Assembly (NCBI GenBank): GCA_949283255.1
Contig: CASDRS010000017.1
Span: 1-59,645, forward strand
Reading direction: 5' to 3'
Origin: an uncultured bacterium
GTDB lineage: Bacteria > Cyanobacteriota > Vampirovibrionia > Gastranaerophilales > Gastranaerophilaceae
DNA: 59,645 bases
The notes under the pieces were generated by a model, which was given only the letters and a program-made list of their open reading frames with translations, searched no databases and had not been told where the DNA came from. Within the stretch, counting starts at the first letter, position 1, and each line of letters opens with the position of its first letter. This document shows, piece by piece, positions 17,133 to 25,750 of the stretch. The position numbers were made by a program, and so were the translations under genes.

Positions 17133-17768
17133 TTAGTTCCATTTTGTTCTTGTTGGTACAATTGTTACCAATCTGCCTTCACAGCCTGGTACTGAACCCT
17201 TGATTAAAATCAATTTCTTATCAGCATCAACTTTAACAAGTTTCAATTTTGTAATTGTAACTCTTTCGTTACCCATGTTACCTGCCATTCTCTTGCCTTT
17301 GATAACACGGCTAGGTGTTGTACCTGCACCGATTGAACCAGGTTCTCTGTGGTTCTTTGAACCGTGTCCCATAGGTCCTCTTCCAAAGTTCCATCTCTTT
17401 ACTGTACCTTGGAAACCTTTACCTATTGACTTACCTGTTACGTCAACCTTTTCTACATTGTCCAAAACTGATAATTCAATCTTGTCACCTACTTTGTAAT
17501 CTTGTGGATTATCAACTCTGAATTCTTGTAGATGTCTGAAGTTTTCCAAATTGTTCTTCTTGAAGTGTCCAATTTGAGCCTTTGTTAAGTGTTTTTCTTT
17601 TGCTGCAACTGTACCTACTTGAATTGCGTTGTAGCCGTCAGTTTCTACTGTTTTTACTTGAGTTACAACGATATCGTCTACCTTGATAACAGTTACCGGA
17701 ATTGCCAAACCTTGTTCATCAAAGATTTGTGTCATTCCTAATTTCTTTCCTATTACACCTAGTGTCAT
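17133..17768 (-). CDS. rplC: 50S ribosomal protein L3
   Basis: One of the first assembly proteins, binding the 3' end of 23S rRNA and reaching the peptidyl transferase centre. 211 residues; MTLGVIGKKLGMTQIFDEQG start and the conserved KRWNFGRGPMGHGSKNHREP loop with the glutamine-methylation-type region nearby. AAAGG lies six bases before the ATG. It is preceded by a 294-base spacer with its own putative promoter and a highly structured leader. Confidence 0.97.
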   Translation of the reverse strand: MTLGVIGKKLGMTQIFDEQGLAIPVTVIKVDDIVVTQVKTVETDGYNAIQVGTVAAKEKHLTKAQIGHFKKNNLENFRHLQEFRVDNPQDYKVGDKIELSVLDNVEKVDVTGKSIGKGFQGTVKRWNFGRGPMGHGSKNHREPGSIGAGTTPSRVIKGKRMAGNMGNERVTITKLKLVKVDADKKLILIKGSVPGCEGRLVTIVPTRTKWN

Positions 17769-17969
17769 ATTTTACCTTTCTAGCTCACCTTACTTGGTGC
17801 GGAACACAATACCGCCCCGTTTCGGGTTTGCATTTTCACTTGCGAGCGCTACGTCTTGCTTAATTACTTTACCTATCGGGGACTTTCACCCCACTCTTTT
17901 CAGAGTGTCCGGTAGAGGCTCTATAAAAGTTTTACTTTTACACTTCCGACCCCATCCCGGTCGCAGTTC
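17769..17969 (-). ncRNA. Highly structured leader upstream of rplC (unassigned RNA)
   Basis: Read 5' to 3' on the minus strand this stretch holds, in order: CGACC-gggaugg-GGUCG; UAAAAGU-aaa-ACUUUUA; an outer stem CUACCGG/CCGAUAG (one mismatch) enclosing CACUCU-gaaa-AGAGUG and GGGUGAAAGUCCC; CGCU-cgca-AGUG; CCCG-aaa-CGGG; GCGG-uauuguguu-CCGC; and CACC-aaguaa-GGUG just before the ribosome binding site. So many exact hairpins in 200 AT-rich bases point to a folded RNA, most simply a ribosomal-protein leader or a processed regulatory RNA. I could not match it to a known class. Confidence 0.6.
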
Positions 17970-17998
17970 ACATTATTTTATGCATAATGCTTATTCAA
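17970..17998 (-). promoter_or_regulatory. Putative internal promoter before the rplC leader
   Basis: TTGAAT, 17 bases, TAATGT on the minus strand. It lies at the 5' edge of the structured leader. Confidence 0.45.
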
Positions 17999-18062
17999 TT
18001 TTCAAAAGTACCGATTTAACTCTCTTACTCTCAACTGCTCTCGAGTAAAAGGAAGTTTCGTT

Positions 18063-18380
18063 TTACAACTTAACTTCTATATCTACACCGGCTGGAAGAT
18101 CTAATCTGCTTAACTCTTCAGTTGTCTGTTGAGTTGGTTCGTATATATCAATAATACGCTTGTGAGTTCTCATTTCGAAATGTTCACGTGATTTCTTATC
18201 TACGTGTGGTGATCTCAAAACGCAATATATACGTCTTTTTGTAGGTAAAGGAATCGGGCCTGCAACTTTAGCGTCTGTTCTTTTTGCTGTTTCAACAATT
18301 TTGTCTGATGATACGTCGATCAATTTGTGATCATATGCCTTCAAACAAACTCTGATTCTTTGTCTTTTTGTGCTTGCCAT
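18063..18380 (-). CDS. rpsJ: 30S ribosomal protein S10
   Basis: A 30S head protein and, as NusE, a transcription antitermination factor. The start is placed at 18380 ([19 protein letters not shown], 105 residues), with AAAGGAAT seven bases upstream; an ATG eight codons earlier lacks such a site. The [27 protein letters not shown] block is the family signature region. It is the first gene of the cluster, behind a consensus promoter and a 120-base leader. Confidence 0.96.
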   Translation of the reverse strand: MASTKRQRIRVCLKAYDHKLIDVSSDKIVETAKRTDAKVAGPIPLPTKRRIYCVLRSPHVDKKSREHFEMRTHKRIIDIYEPTQQTTEELSRLDLPAGVDIEVKL

Positions 18381-18505
18381 TTTTATTCCTTTTCTTTCTG
18401 TCATGTTTATACATACTTCAGGGATCTTAATTAGCCGCCCCTAAAGGCTTGCTTGGTTAGCTATCTGGGTAATATTTCGGACGTTAACTAAAATACTCCA
18501 AGCAT
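18381..18505 (-). ncRNA. Candidate regulatory leader of rpsJ
   Basis: The transcribed leader can form UUAGUUA/UAGCUAA (with one G-U pair) and competing pairings AGCC/GGCU and AGGG/CCCU. Alternative folds of this kind suit autogenous control of the S10 operon. The evidence is weaker than for the rplC leader. Confidence 0.35.
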
Positions 18506-18510
18506 ATCAA

Positions 18511-18539
18511 TAGTATTACAAACACAAATGGGTGTCAAC
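18511..18539 (-). promoter_or_regulatory. Promoter of the S10 operon
   Basis: TTGACA, 17 bases, TACTAT on the minus strand: a near-perfect sigma-70 promoter about 130 bases before rpsJ. Confidence 0.85.
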
Positions 18540-18607
18540 TTGGTTTTTTGCTATTTGTTAAAGATTTGTTACATATAAAATTCGGGGATATTCACCAATT
18601 AATTTTT

Positions 18608-21433
18608 TTATAAAACACCCTTCAAATACTGACCGGTAATTGACTTTTTATTCTTTGCCAATTCTTTTGGCGTCCCTGTCGCAACCACTTGACCGCCTGC
18701 ATTTCCACCTTCAGGCCCCAAATCTATTATATAATCTGCAACTTTTATCAAATCCAAATTATGCTCAATAATTAAAATAGTATTTCCCTGATCTGCAAGC
18801 TGCTGAATAATTTTTATAAGCTTGTCTAAATCATACCAGTGCAATCCTACTGAAGGCTCATCAAGCAAGTATAAAGTTTTGCCTGTCGCACGTTTATTCA
18901 ATTCAGACGCAAGTTTTATTCTCTGAGCCTCGCCACCTGATAATGTTGTGGCGCTCTGTCCAAGCTTTATGTAATCTAAACCTACATCATTCAATGTTTT
19001 CAGCTTATTTTTAATTGAAGGAATACTGTCAAAAAACTCTAAAGCTTCCTTTACACTCATATCCAAAACATCTGCAATTGTTTTACCCTTAAATTTAACC
19101 TCAAGAGTCTCTCTATTATAACGTTTCCCTTTGCAAACAGGGCATTTAACATAAACATCCGACAAGAAGTTCATCTCGATTTTATTAACACCGTCACCCT
19201 TACAAGCCTCACAACGTCCGCCTTTTACGTTAAAACTAAATCGTCCCGGCTTATAACCTCTTACTTTTGCCTCATTAGTTTTTGCATACAAATCTCTAAT
19301 ATGAGTGAAAACATCCGTATAAGTTGCAGGGTTTGATCGAGGAGTCCTGCCTATTGGGGATTGGTCGATATCAATAATTTTATCTATATTTTCAAAACCT
19401 GTAATCTCATCTACGCCCTGAGGTTTTGGACGATTTCCCCTCAACTTGTGCAGAGCATATTCATAAATTAAGTCTTGCATCAAAGTTGACTTTCCTGAAC
19501 CTGAAACGCCTGTCAGCACCACAATTTTTCCTAAAGGAATATCAACATCAATATTTTTCAAATTGTTTAAATGCGCATTCTTTACATGAAGAAATTTCCC
19601 GTTACCTTCTCGAACTTTTTCCGGAACAGGAATAAATCTTTCACCGCTTAAATATTGGCCAGTCAATGAATTTTTGCATTTGATTATATCTTCCAATGAG
19701 CCTTGCGCAACAACTTTTCCACCATTCACACCGGCTTTTGGCCCAATATCAACAATATAATCAGCATTACGCATTGTATCTTCGTCGTGCTCAACCACAA
19801 TCAAGGTATTACCAAGATTGCGAAGCTTGATGAGAGTCTTAATTAATCTGTCATTATCTCTCTGATGCAAACCTATAGAAGGTTCATCCAAAACATAAAG
19901 CACACCTGACAAACCGCTTCCTATTTGTGTTGCAAGTCTTATTCTCTGAGCTTCTCCGCCTGAAAGAGTTCCCGCCATTCTTGCAAGGTTCAAGTAACTT
20001 AAGCCAACATCTTTCATAAACCTTAATCGAGCTCGAATTTCATCAAGAATCTGCTTTGCAATCTGGATATGATACTCATCAAGTTCTAAGTATAAATCCT
20101 CAATAAACTCTAACTCCTCGTCAATTGACATCAAGGTAAATTCATAAATATTTTTACCTTTAATTTTTACGGCAAGAGGAAACGGCTTCAATCTTGCTCC
20201 GTGACAAGCAGGGCAAGGAGTCATTGTCATATATTTTTCAATCTCTTCTCGCCAATATTCACCGTTTGAGTCATTGTATTTTTTTTCTAAAAATGGAATA
20301 ACTCCCGTAAATCTATGATATTTTGTCTCATAACGATGAGTCCCGAAACGCTTAACTCTAAAGGTTACAAGTTCATCTCCACCATATAAAATTATATCTT
20401 GCTGATGTTTTGGCAAATCTTCAAAAGGCTTGTCCATATCGATTTTATAATGAGCGCAAACAGACTTTAACGTATCGTCATAATAATCCGTAGAAGTTTT
20501 AGACCAAGGATAAATAGCCCCTTCATTCAAAGATTTTTTTCTGTCAGGAACAACCAAATCCGGATCTATCACAAAATCAGCACCTAAACCGGAACATCTC
20601 TCACAAGCACCATAAGGGGCGTTAAATGAAAATATTCTCGGAGTAAGCTCTTCAAAACTCAAATTACACTTTGGACAAGACAATTTTTCGCTGAAAACAA
20701 CTTCCCTCTTTTGAGAAACTACATCAACTACTGCAATCCCGTCCGCTTTCTTCAGTGCAATCTGCATACTGTCCGCAATTCTTGACTGCGCACTCTCTTT
20801 TACCACAACTCTATCAACTACGACATCAATGTTATGTTTTTTAGTCTTGGCAAGTTCAATTTCATCTTCATCAAGGCTATAAATTTCACCATCAACTCGA
20901 ACACGAACAAAGCCTTCCTGTCTTAATTCTTCTAATAAAGATTGATATTCACCTTTTTTACTACGAACAACAGGCGCCAAAATCTGAATCTTTTCACCCT
21001 CACCAAGCTTTAGTATGCTGTTAACTATCTCATCAATAGTCTGAGGTCTGATTTCATCCCCGCAATTAGGACAATAAGGAATCCCGACTCTTGCATACAA
21101 AAGCCTTAAGTAATCATAAATTTCGGTAACCGTACCTACAGTAGAACGCGGGTTATTGCTAGTAGACTTTTGATCTATTGAAATAGCCGGCGATAAACCG
21201 TCAATATAATCCACATCCGGCTTATCCATCTGACCCAAAAACTGTCTTGCATAAGTTGAAAGACTCTCAATATAACGTCTTTGGCCCTCAGCAAAAATAG
21301 TATCAAAAGCAAGAGATGACTTGCCTGAACCTGAAACTCCCGTAAAAACAATTAACTCGTTTTTCGGAATTTCCAAAGATACATCCCTTAAATTATGTTC
21401 CTTAGCTCCCTTAACTATAATTCTATCTAGCAT
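18608..21433 (-). CDS. uvrA: Excinuclease ABC subunit A (UvrA)
   Basis: The damage-sensing ATPase of nucleotide excision repair. Both ABC halves are complete: Walker [13 protein letters not shown] near residue 31 and [12 protein letters not shown] in the second half, and two LSGGEAQRI signatures. Zinc-finger cysteines are visible (CPNC near 124; CPKC...CERC; and C-terminal CEAC...CPVC needed for damage recognition). At 941 residues it has the standard length. No Shine-Dalgarno precedes the ATG; a -10-like box ends eight bases upstream, so the mRNA may be leaderless. There is no clear terminator before the S10 promoter. Confidence 0.97.
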   Translation of the reverse strand: MLDRIIVKGAKEHNLRDVSLEIPKNELIVFTGVSGSGKSSLAFDTIFAEGQRRYIESLSTYARQFLGQMDKPDVDYIDGLSPAISIDQKSTSNNPRSTVGTVTEIYDYLRLLYARVGIPYCPNCGDEIRPQTIDEIVNSILKLGEGEKIQILAPVVRSKKGEYQSLLEELRQEGFVRVRVDGEIYSLDEDEIELAKTKKHNIDVVVDRVVVKESAQSRIADSMQIALKKADGIAVVDVVSQKREVVFSEKLSCPKCNLSFEELTPRIFSFNAPYGACERCSGLGADFVIDPDLVVPDRKKSLNEGAIYPWSKTSTDYYDDTLKSVCAHYKIDMDKPFEDLPKHQQDIILYGGDELVTFRVKRFGTHRYETKYHRFTGVIPFLEKKYNDSNGEYWREEIEKYMTMTPCPACHGARLKPFPLAVKIKGKNIYEFTLMSIDEELEFIEDLYLELDEYHIQIAKQILDEIRARLRFMKDVGLSYLNLARMAGTLSGGEAQRIRLATQIGSGLSGVLYVLDEPSIGLHQRDNDRLIKTLIKLRNLGNTLIVVEHDEDTMRNADYIVDIGPKAGVNGGKVVAQGSLEDIIKCKNSLTGQYLSGERFIPVPEKVREGNGKFLHVKNAHLNNLKNIDVDIPLGKIVVLTGVSGSGKSTLMQDLIYEYALHKLRGNRPKPQGVDEITGFENIDKIIDIDQSPIGRTPRSNPATYTDVFTHIRDLYAKTNEAKVRGYKPGRFSFNVKGGRCEACKGDGVNKIEMNFLSDVYVKCPVCKGKRYNRETLEVKFKGKTIADVLDMSVKEALEFFDSIPSIKNKLKTLNDVGLDYIKLGQSATTLSGGEAQRIKLASELNKRATGKTLYLLDEPSVGLHWYDLDKLIKIIQQLADQGNTILIIEHNLDLIKVADYIIDLGPEGGNAGGQVVATGTPKELAKNKKSITGQYLKGVL

Positions 21434-21440
21434 AGTACTA

Positions 21441-21470
21441 TCATTATTACACTAAAAAAAATCTTGACAA
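21441..21470 (-). promoter_or_regulatory. Putative uvrA promoter, near-leaderless
   Basis: TTGTCA, 18 bases, TAATGA (or 15 bases to TAATAA), then seven bases to the ATG at 21433. Confidence 0.5.
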
Positions 21471-21488
21471 GAGACACCGAAAATTATA

Positions 21489-22625
21489 CTAACCAAGCAT
21501 ATTCAAAAGCTGCCTATGCAATTTCACATTATGAACTCTTAATATATCGACTTTTCTCTCTACAGCCAAAGTATTTAGAGCAACAGTAAAAATATCCTTT
21601 GTGTAATTATCCGCATCTGCCATATTCAAAAGACTTTTGCGTGAAATACCAAGCATTATAGGACAACCCAAAGAACGCAACTCTTCTACACGCCTTATTA
21701 TTTCAAAATTATGTTCTCTGGTCTTACCAAAACCTATACCCGGATCGATAATTATATTCTCTTTCTTAACTCCGTTTGATAAAGCATAATCAATACGTCT
21801 GTTTAAATCCAAAAAGATTTCATCCATCAAATTCCCGTATATCGGATTAATTTGCATCGTCTCAGGAATCCCCTTAGAGTGTTGAATAATAACAGGGCAC
21901 TCAAAATCTGCAATTACTCTTACCATATCGGAATCATAATCAAGCCCCGACACATCATTAATCGCCGTAGCACCAGCTTCTAAAGAACGTCTTGCCACTT
22001 CTGCACTTCTGGTATCTATACTTATCGGAACATCAATGTTGTTTTCTCTTGCAAAATCAAGTATAGGCAAAATTTTTGCTAACTGTTCGTCAACCGCAAC
22101 GGCCTCTGAAAATGGCTTTGTAGACTCAGCACCAATATCAACCATATCAGCACCGTCTTCCACAAGCTTAACTAACTGGGTTGCTGCCTCTTCAAAATTT
22201 TCATATTCTCCGCCGTCAGAAAAAGAATTGTGAGTCAGATTTAAAATTCCCATAAGTTGAGTCAAATTTTCAGATTCTAACGACAGAACCCTCTCAATTT
22301 CTCTACCCAACAATCTTAAACCAAACGGCTGAAGCCCTAACTGAACAGCAATTTTACTTAATTGAGAAACACTTCCGCCTAAAATACAATCTGACTGATC
22401 GCATTTACCTGTTATAACATTTCTGTTAGTTGCGCAATCAGCACCAAACGACAGTGCAGTTTGCTTCAATATATTAGCCTGAGCAACCGAAAGACCAAAT
22501 ATCTTTAAGTTTTTATAATTATACTTATCACAAGCCCTCTGAGCATAAGATTTATCAAAACCAATAGCATTCAGTTCCGATAACATATCCTTGCTCTTCA
22601 ATTCCTTCAAAATAAAATCATGCAT
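21489..22625 (-). CDS. folP: Dihydropteroate synthase with N-terminal extension
   Basis: Joins p-aminobenzoate to the pterin pyrophosphate in folate synthesis. The catalytic barrel starts at residue 125 (MGILNLTHNSFSDGG, where most have NVTPDSFSDGG). DIGAESTKP, PISIDTRSAEVAR, ATAINDVSG, IDPGIGFGK and LGISRKS follow. About 120 residues precede it, with LKQTALSFGADCATNRN and a GLQPFGLRLLGREI segment, a domain known from some other bacterial DHPS proteins. At 378 residues it is longer than the usual 270-290. The promoter layout suggests a leaderless mRNA. Confidence 0.92.
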   Translation of the reverse strand: MHDFILKELKSKDMLSELNAIGFDKSYAQRACDKYNYKNLKIFGLSVAQANILKQTALSFGADCATNRNVITGKCDQSDCILGGSVSQLSKIAVQLGLQPFGLRLLGREIERVLSLESENLTQLMGILNLTHNSFSDGGEYENFEEAATQLVKLVEDGADMVDIGAESTKPFSEAVAVDEQLAKILPILDFARENNIDVPISIDTRSAEVARRSLEAGATAINDVSGLDYDSDMVRVIADFECPVIIQHSKGIPETMQINPIYGNLMDEIFLDLNRRIDYALSNGVKKENIIIDPGIGFGKTREHNFEIIRRVEELRSLGCPIMLGISRKSLLNMADADNYTKDIFTVALNTLAVERKVDILRVHNVKLHRQLLNMLG

Positions 22626-22631
22626 AACCCG

Positions 22632-22660
22632 AGTCTAGCATGATTTTACTTATTATTCAA
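22632..22660 (-). promoter_or_regulatory. folP promoter giving a leaderless mRNA
   Basis: TTGAAT, 17 bases, TAGACT, then six bases to the ATG at 22625. There is no Shine-Dalgarno between them. Confidence 0.65.
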
Positions 22661-22680
22661 GATTAATATATCAAAATTCT

Positions 22681-23154
22681 CTATACGTTTGGATTATCGG
22701 TAACTGTACTTAACTTGTTTAAGAAAGTATTGAAAACTTCAGAAACACCTGAGATAAATACAAATACCGCTGCACCACCGCCAAGAACTGCGCCCAATTT
22801 ACCTGTAAATACAGCCTTCATGAACTTAGGCATCTTAGAAGCTTTTGCCCACTGAGCTATATCTAATCTCATTTGACGATAATTAACTTTTAGCGCATTC
22901 CAAAGGGAATTGGTTTGTTTCAAAGGTTTGTTTACAACATTTACACCTTCAGCCAAAGTGTTTATCGTACCGCGAAGCCTTTCGCTTGACTTAAACATCT
23001 TAAATGCAGCTCCACGAGTAGCTGTATACCCAGCACCAACACCGCCTGTTACTGCTGCAGCTTCACCTACACGTTCCTTACGATCAGCATTGTCTCGCTG
23101 AGGAGCTTCTCCGGTAAATGTTACAAATTTTGGACCTATTGCACTAAGCGGCAT
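22681..23154 (-). CDS. Unknown protein with one hydrophobic segment (downstream gene of a coupled pair)
   Basis: 157 residues from the ATG at 23154 (MPLSAIGPKFVTF), chosen because AAGGAG lies nine bases upstream; two earlier in-frame ATGs overlap or precede that site. The N-terminal half is polar; residues about 120-150 (GKLGAVLGGGAAVFVFISG) form a glycine-rich membrane-like segment. The frame overlaps the end of the upstream gene by 11 bases, which suggests translational coupling. I recognise no family. Both genes share the Ala/Gly-rich basic style of other unknown proteins in this genome. Confidence 0.72.
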   Translation of the reverse strand: MPLSAIGPKFVTFTGEAPQRDNADRKERVGEAAAVTGGVGAGYTATRGAAFKMFKSSERLRGTINTLAEGVNVVNKPLKQTNSLWNALKVNYRQMRLDIAQWAKASKMPKFMKAVFTGKLGAVLGGGAAVFVFISGVSEVFNTFLNKLSTVTDNPNV

Positions 23155-23971
23155 CTGAAACATCTCCTTCATCAAACTGCATTTCTCGACCGTTTACAAA
23201 GTATCTGCCGTTTTCATCTACTTCAACGTTCTGACGGCGACCATCTATAGTCTTTCCACCCAGAACATTAACTGCTGCGGTACCACCACCTGCAACACCC
23301 ATAGTTTCTACAAATACACGCTTATAATTCAAATTTTTGAAATAATCAACAGTCTTGTCTTTGTATTTTACGGCATCTTTATAAATACCATTGCTTGTTA
23401 CGGCTGTTTTCCAACCTGATAAAGTTTTGCCTACAGATGATTCCAAGAATGAATTTTCTAAACCATCTACTTTTTTACTTGCTGCCTTATACCAGTTTCT
23501 ACCTGAAACATACGTACCTAAATCCGAAGCTTTTTTAGCAACAAATTTGCGAGAATTAGACAAACCTTTACCAACAGCTTTCATCAAATCGGTTTGACCA
23601 ATCTTAGATAAAACTTCTAAAGTACCAACAGTACCCCATCTTAAGCCGCCCCATCCGATAGCTATCGCGGTTAAACCGGACAAAATCTTTGTTCCTGTTT
23701 TTACTCCGGGAACCATATCGGCTTGCTTTGCAATAGAATCAACGTTGGCCTTTGTCTGCTTCCACAAATCCAATTCTTTTTTTGTATCAGATTTTGCTTT
23801 ATCTATATCAAAATCTCTATTATCTTCTCTTACAAAATTATCATAGGAATCAGTTACATCCTCATAATCAACATAAGGAATATTATCCTCATAATCATCA
23901 ACAACACTTGACCTTCCGAATGCCGGAACTCGATTTACATTACTTGCTAATCCTGGATGAATTGTTAACAT
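23144..23971 (-). CDS. Unknown protein, upstream gene of the coupled pair
   Basis: 275 residues, no recognised family. Residues 20-80 are acidic and Tyr-rich (DDYEDNIPYVDYEDV). Hydrophobic stretches occur near 100-125 (ILSGLTAIAIGWGGLRWG) and 225-240 (MGVAGGGTAAVNVLGG), separated by basic amphipathic sequence. The C-terminus has a compact VDENGRYFVNGREMQFDEGD turn. There is no signal peptide, so it may associate with the membrane from inside or be exported by another route. GTGGAG lies upstream of the ATG. Confidence 0.72.
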   Translation of the reverse strand: MLTIHPGLASNVNRVPAFGRSSVVDDYEDNIPYVDYEDVTDSYDNFVREDNRDFDIDKAKSDTKKELDLWKQTKANVDSIAKQADMVPGVKTGTKILSGLTAIAIGWGGLRWGTVGTLEVLSKIGQTDLMKAVGKGLSNSRKFVAKKASDLGTYVSGRNWYKAASKKVDGLENSFLESSVGKTLSGWKTAVTSNGIYKDAVKYKDKTVDYFKNLNYKRVFVETMGVAGGGTAAVNVLGGKTIDGRRQNVEVDENGRYFVNGREMQFDEGDVSDAA

Positions 23972-24198
23972 ATTCTACACTCCACTTTCATAATCATTTT
24001 CAAGTGCACTAAACCACAAGAAAATTTTTTTTTGCGCAATTTTAATAATTTGTTACAAATATCTGCACTTAAAGTATTGCACATATTCTAAAATTTGTAA
24101 ATATATTTATGAAGAGATGCTAAGAGTTTTAACATATACTTGTCAGAGATTATTGTTTGTCTTAGGATATAAAATATAGAGATAGCTAAGGAGAAATT

Positions 24199-25662
24199 AT
24201 GAACGAGCTTTTGAGAAAAACAGCTACTGAACAAAGTAAGGCTTTGAAAAATAAAGAAATTTCTGCTGTTGAATTGACTGAAGCAGCTTTCAAGAGAATT
24301 GACGATTTGGAAGACAAATTAGGCGCTTTCAACTCGCTTACAAAAGAAACTGCTCTCAACACAGCAAAAAAAGTTGACGAAAAAATTGCAAAAGGTGAAG
24401 AATTACCGCTTCTTGCAGGTATCCCTCTTGCTCTTAAAGATAACATGAACCTTGTAGGCTCAAAAACTACAGCTTCAAGCAAAATCTTAGAGAACTTTGT
24501 TTCACCTTTCAATGCAACAATTACACAAAAACTATTGGACAACCTTATTCCTATCGTAGGGAAAGCTAACTTGGATGAATTCGCAATGGGTTCTTCAAAC
24601 GAAAACTCAGCATTCAAAAAAGTACACAACCCTTGGAATTTGAACAAAGTTCCTGGAGGATCTTCAGGCGGTTCAGCAGCCAGTGTTGCTTCTTGTGAAG
24701 CTACTTTAGCTCTAGGTTCCGACACAGGTGGTTCTATCAGACTTCCTGCATCTTTTTGCGGGATTGTAGGTATGAAACCAACATACGGACGTGTTTCAAG
24801 ATACGGGTTGATTGCATTTGCTTCTTCTTTGGATCAAATTGGACCGTTTGCACGTTCAGTTGAAGATGCTGCTAATCTTTTAGAAGTTATTTCAGGCCAC
24901 GATCCTAAAGATTCTACATCTTTGAATTTGCCTGTTGAGCACTATGCAGCTTCATTAAAAGACGATATCAAAGGAAAGAAAGTCGGCGTTATTAAAGAAT
25001 TGATGTCTGAAGGTTTATCCGATGATGTAGCAAAAGCTATGGAAGATGCTATTGAAACTTATAAGAAATTAGGTTGCGAAATTGTTGAAATTTCATTACC
25101 TAAATTAAAATATTCAATCGGTATTTACTATATTTTGGCTACAGCAGAATGCAGCTCAAACTTGGCAAGATTTGACGGCGTTAGATACGGATACAGAACT
25201 CCGGGCGCTAAAAATATTCTTGAAATGTATACAAAAACAAGAGCTGAAGGCTTCGGCCCTGAAGTTAAACGTCGTATAATGCTTGGTACTTATGCTTTGA
25301 GTTCTGGTTATTATGATGCTTACTACAAAAAAGCTCAACAAATGAGAGCTTTGGTTACTGAAGACTTTAGAGAAGCATTCAAGAAAGTTGATGTTTTAAT
25401 ATCACCAACATGCCCGAACACAGCATTCGATCTTGGTGCAAAAGCTTCTGATCCATTACAAATGTATTTGACAGATATTGCAACAATTTCAGCAAACCTT
25501 GCAGGTATTCCAGGGCTTAGTGTCCCGGCTGGATTTGATAAAGATGGTATGCCTATTGGGCTTCAAGTTCTTGCACCTCAACTTCAGGAAAGCAAGTTAT
25601 TTAATATGGCTTATCAATTTGAACAAGCTCACGATTATTGGAAACAGCTTGCAAATATATAA
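24199..25662 (+). CDS. gatA: Glutamyl-tRNA(Gln) amidotransferase subunit A
   Basis: The amidase subunit of GatCAB, which frees ammonia from glutamine to turn Glu-tRNA(Gln) into Gln-tRNA(Gln). The Ser-cisSer-Lys catalytic triad is in place: K80 (LALKDN), S155 (PGGSSGGSA) and S179 (SDTGGSIRLPA). At 487 residues it is full length. gatB and gatC are not next to it. AAGGAG lies seven bases before the ATG, and a strong terminator follows. It is a single-gene unit. Confidence 0.97.
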   Translation: MNELLRKTATEQSKALKNKEISAVELTEAAFKRIDDLEDKLGAFNSLTKETALNTAKKVDEKIAKGEELPLLAGIPLALKDNMNLVGSKTTASSKILENFVSPFNATITQKLLDNLIPIVGKANLDEFAMGSSNENSAFKKVHNPWNLNKVPGGSSGGSAASVASCEATLALGSDTGGSIRLPASFCGIVGMKPTYGRVSRYGLIAFASSLDQIGPFARSVEDAANLLEVISGHDPKDSTSLNLPVEHYAASLKDDIKGKKVGVIKELMSEGLSDDVAKAMEDAIETYKKLGCEIVEISLPKLKYSIGIYYILATAECSSNLARFDGVRYGYRTPGAKNILEMYTKTRAEGFGPEVKRRIMLGTYALSSGYYDAYYKKAQQMRALVTEDFREAFKKVDVLISPTCPNTAFDLGAKASDPLQMYLTDIATISANLAGIPGLSVPAGFDKDGMPIGLQVLAPQLQESKLFNMAYQFEQAHDYWKQLANI

Positions 25663-25690
25663 TTTCAAATATAAAACAAGTGAAATAAAA

Positions 25691-25719
25691 AAGCGGTCAT
25701 TGAAAAGACCGCTTTTTTT
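25691..25719 (+). terminator. Intrinsic terminator of gatA
   Basis: AAGCGGTC-attgaaaa-GACCGCTT then a T-run; A-tracts upstream may let it also serve the convergent kinase gene. Confidence 0.9.
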
Positions 25720-25750
25720 CGTGAAATTTATCTTTAATATTTTAATATAC

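Noticed and set aside
17845..17905. GGUGAAAGUCCCC hairpin resembling domain I of group II introns or a cobalamin riboswitch
   Set aside because: No domain V, no reverse transcriptase, total length too short for an intron, and the B12-box consensus is absent. The short motif alone is common.
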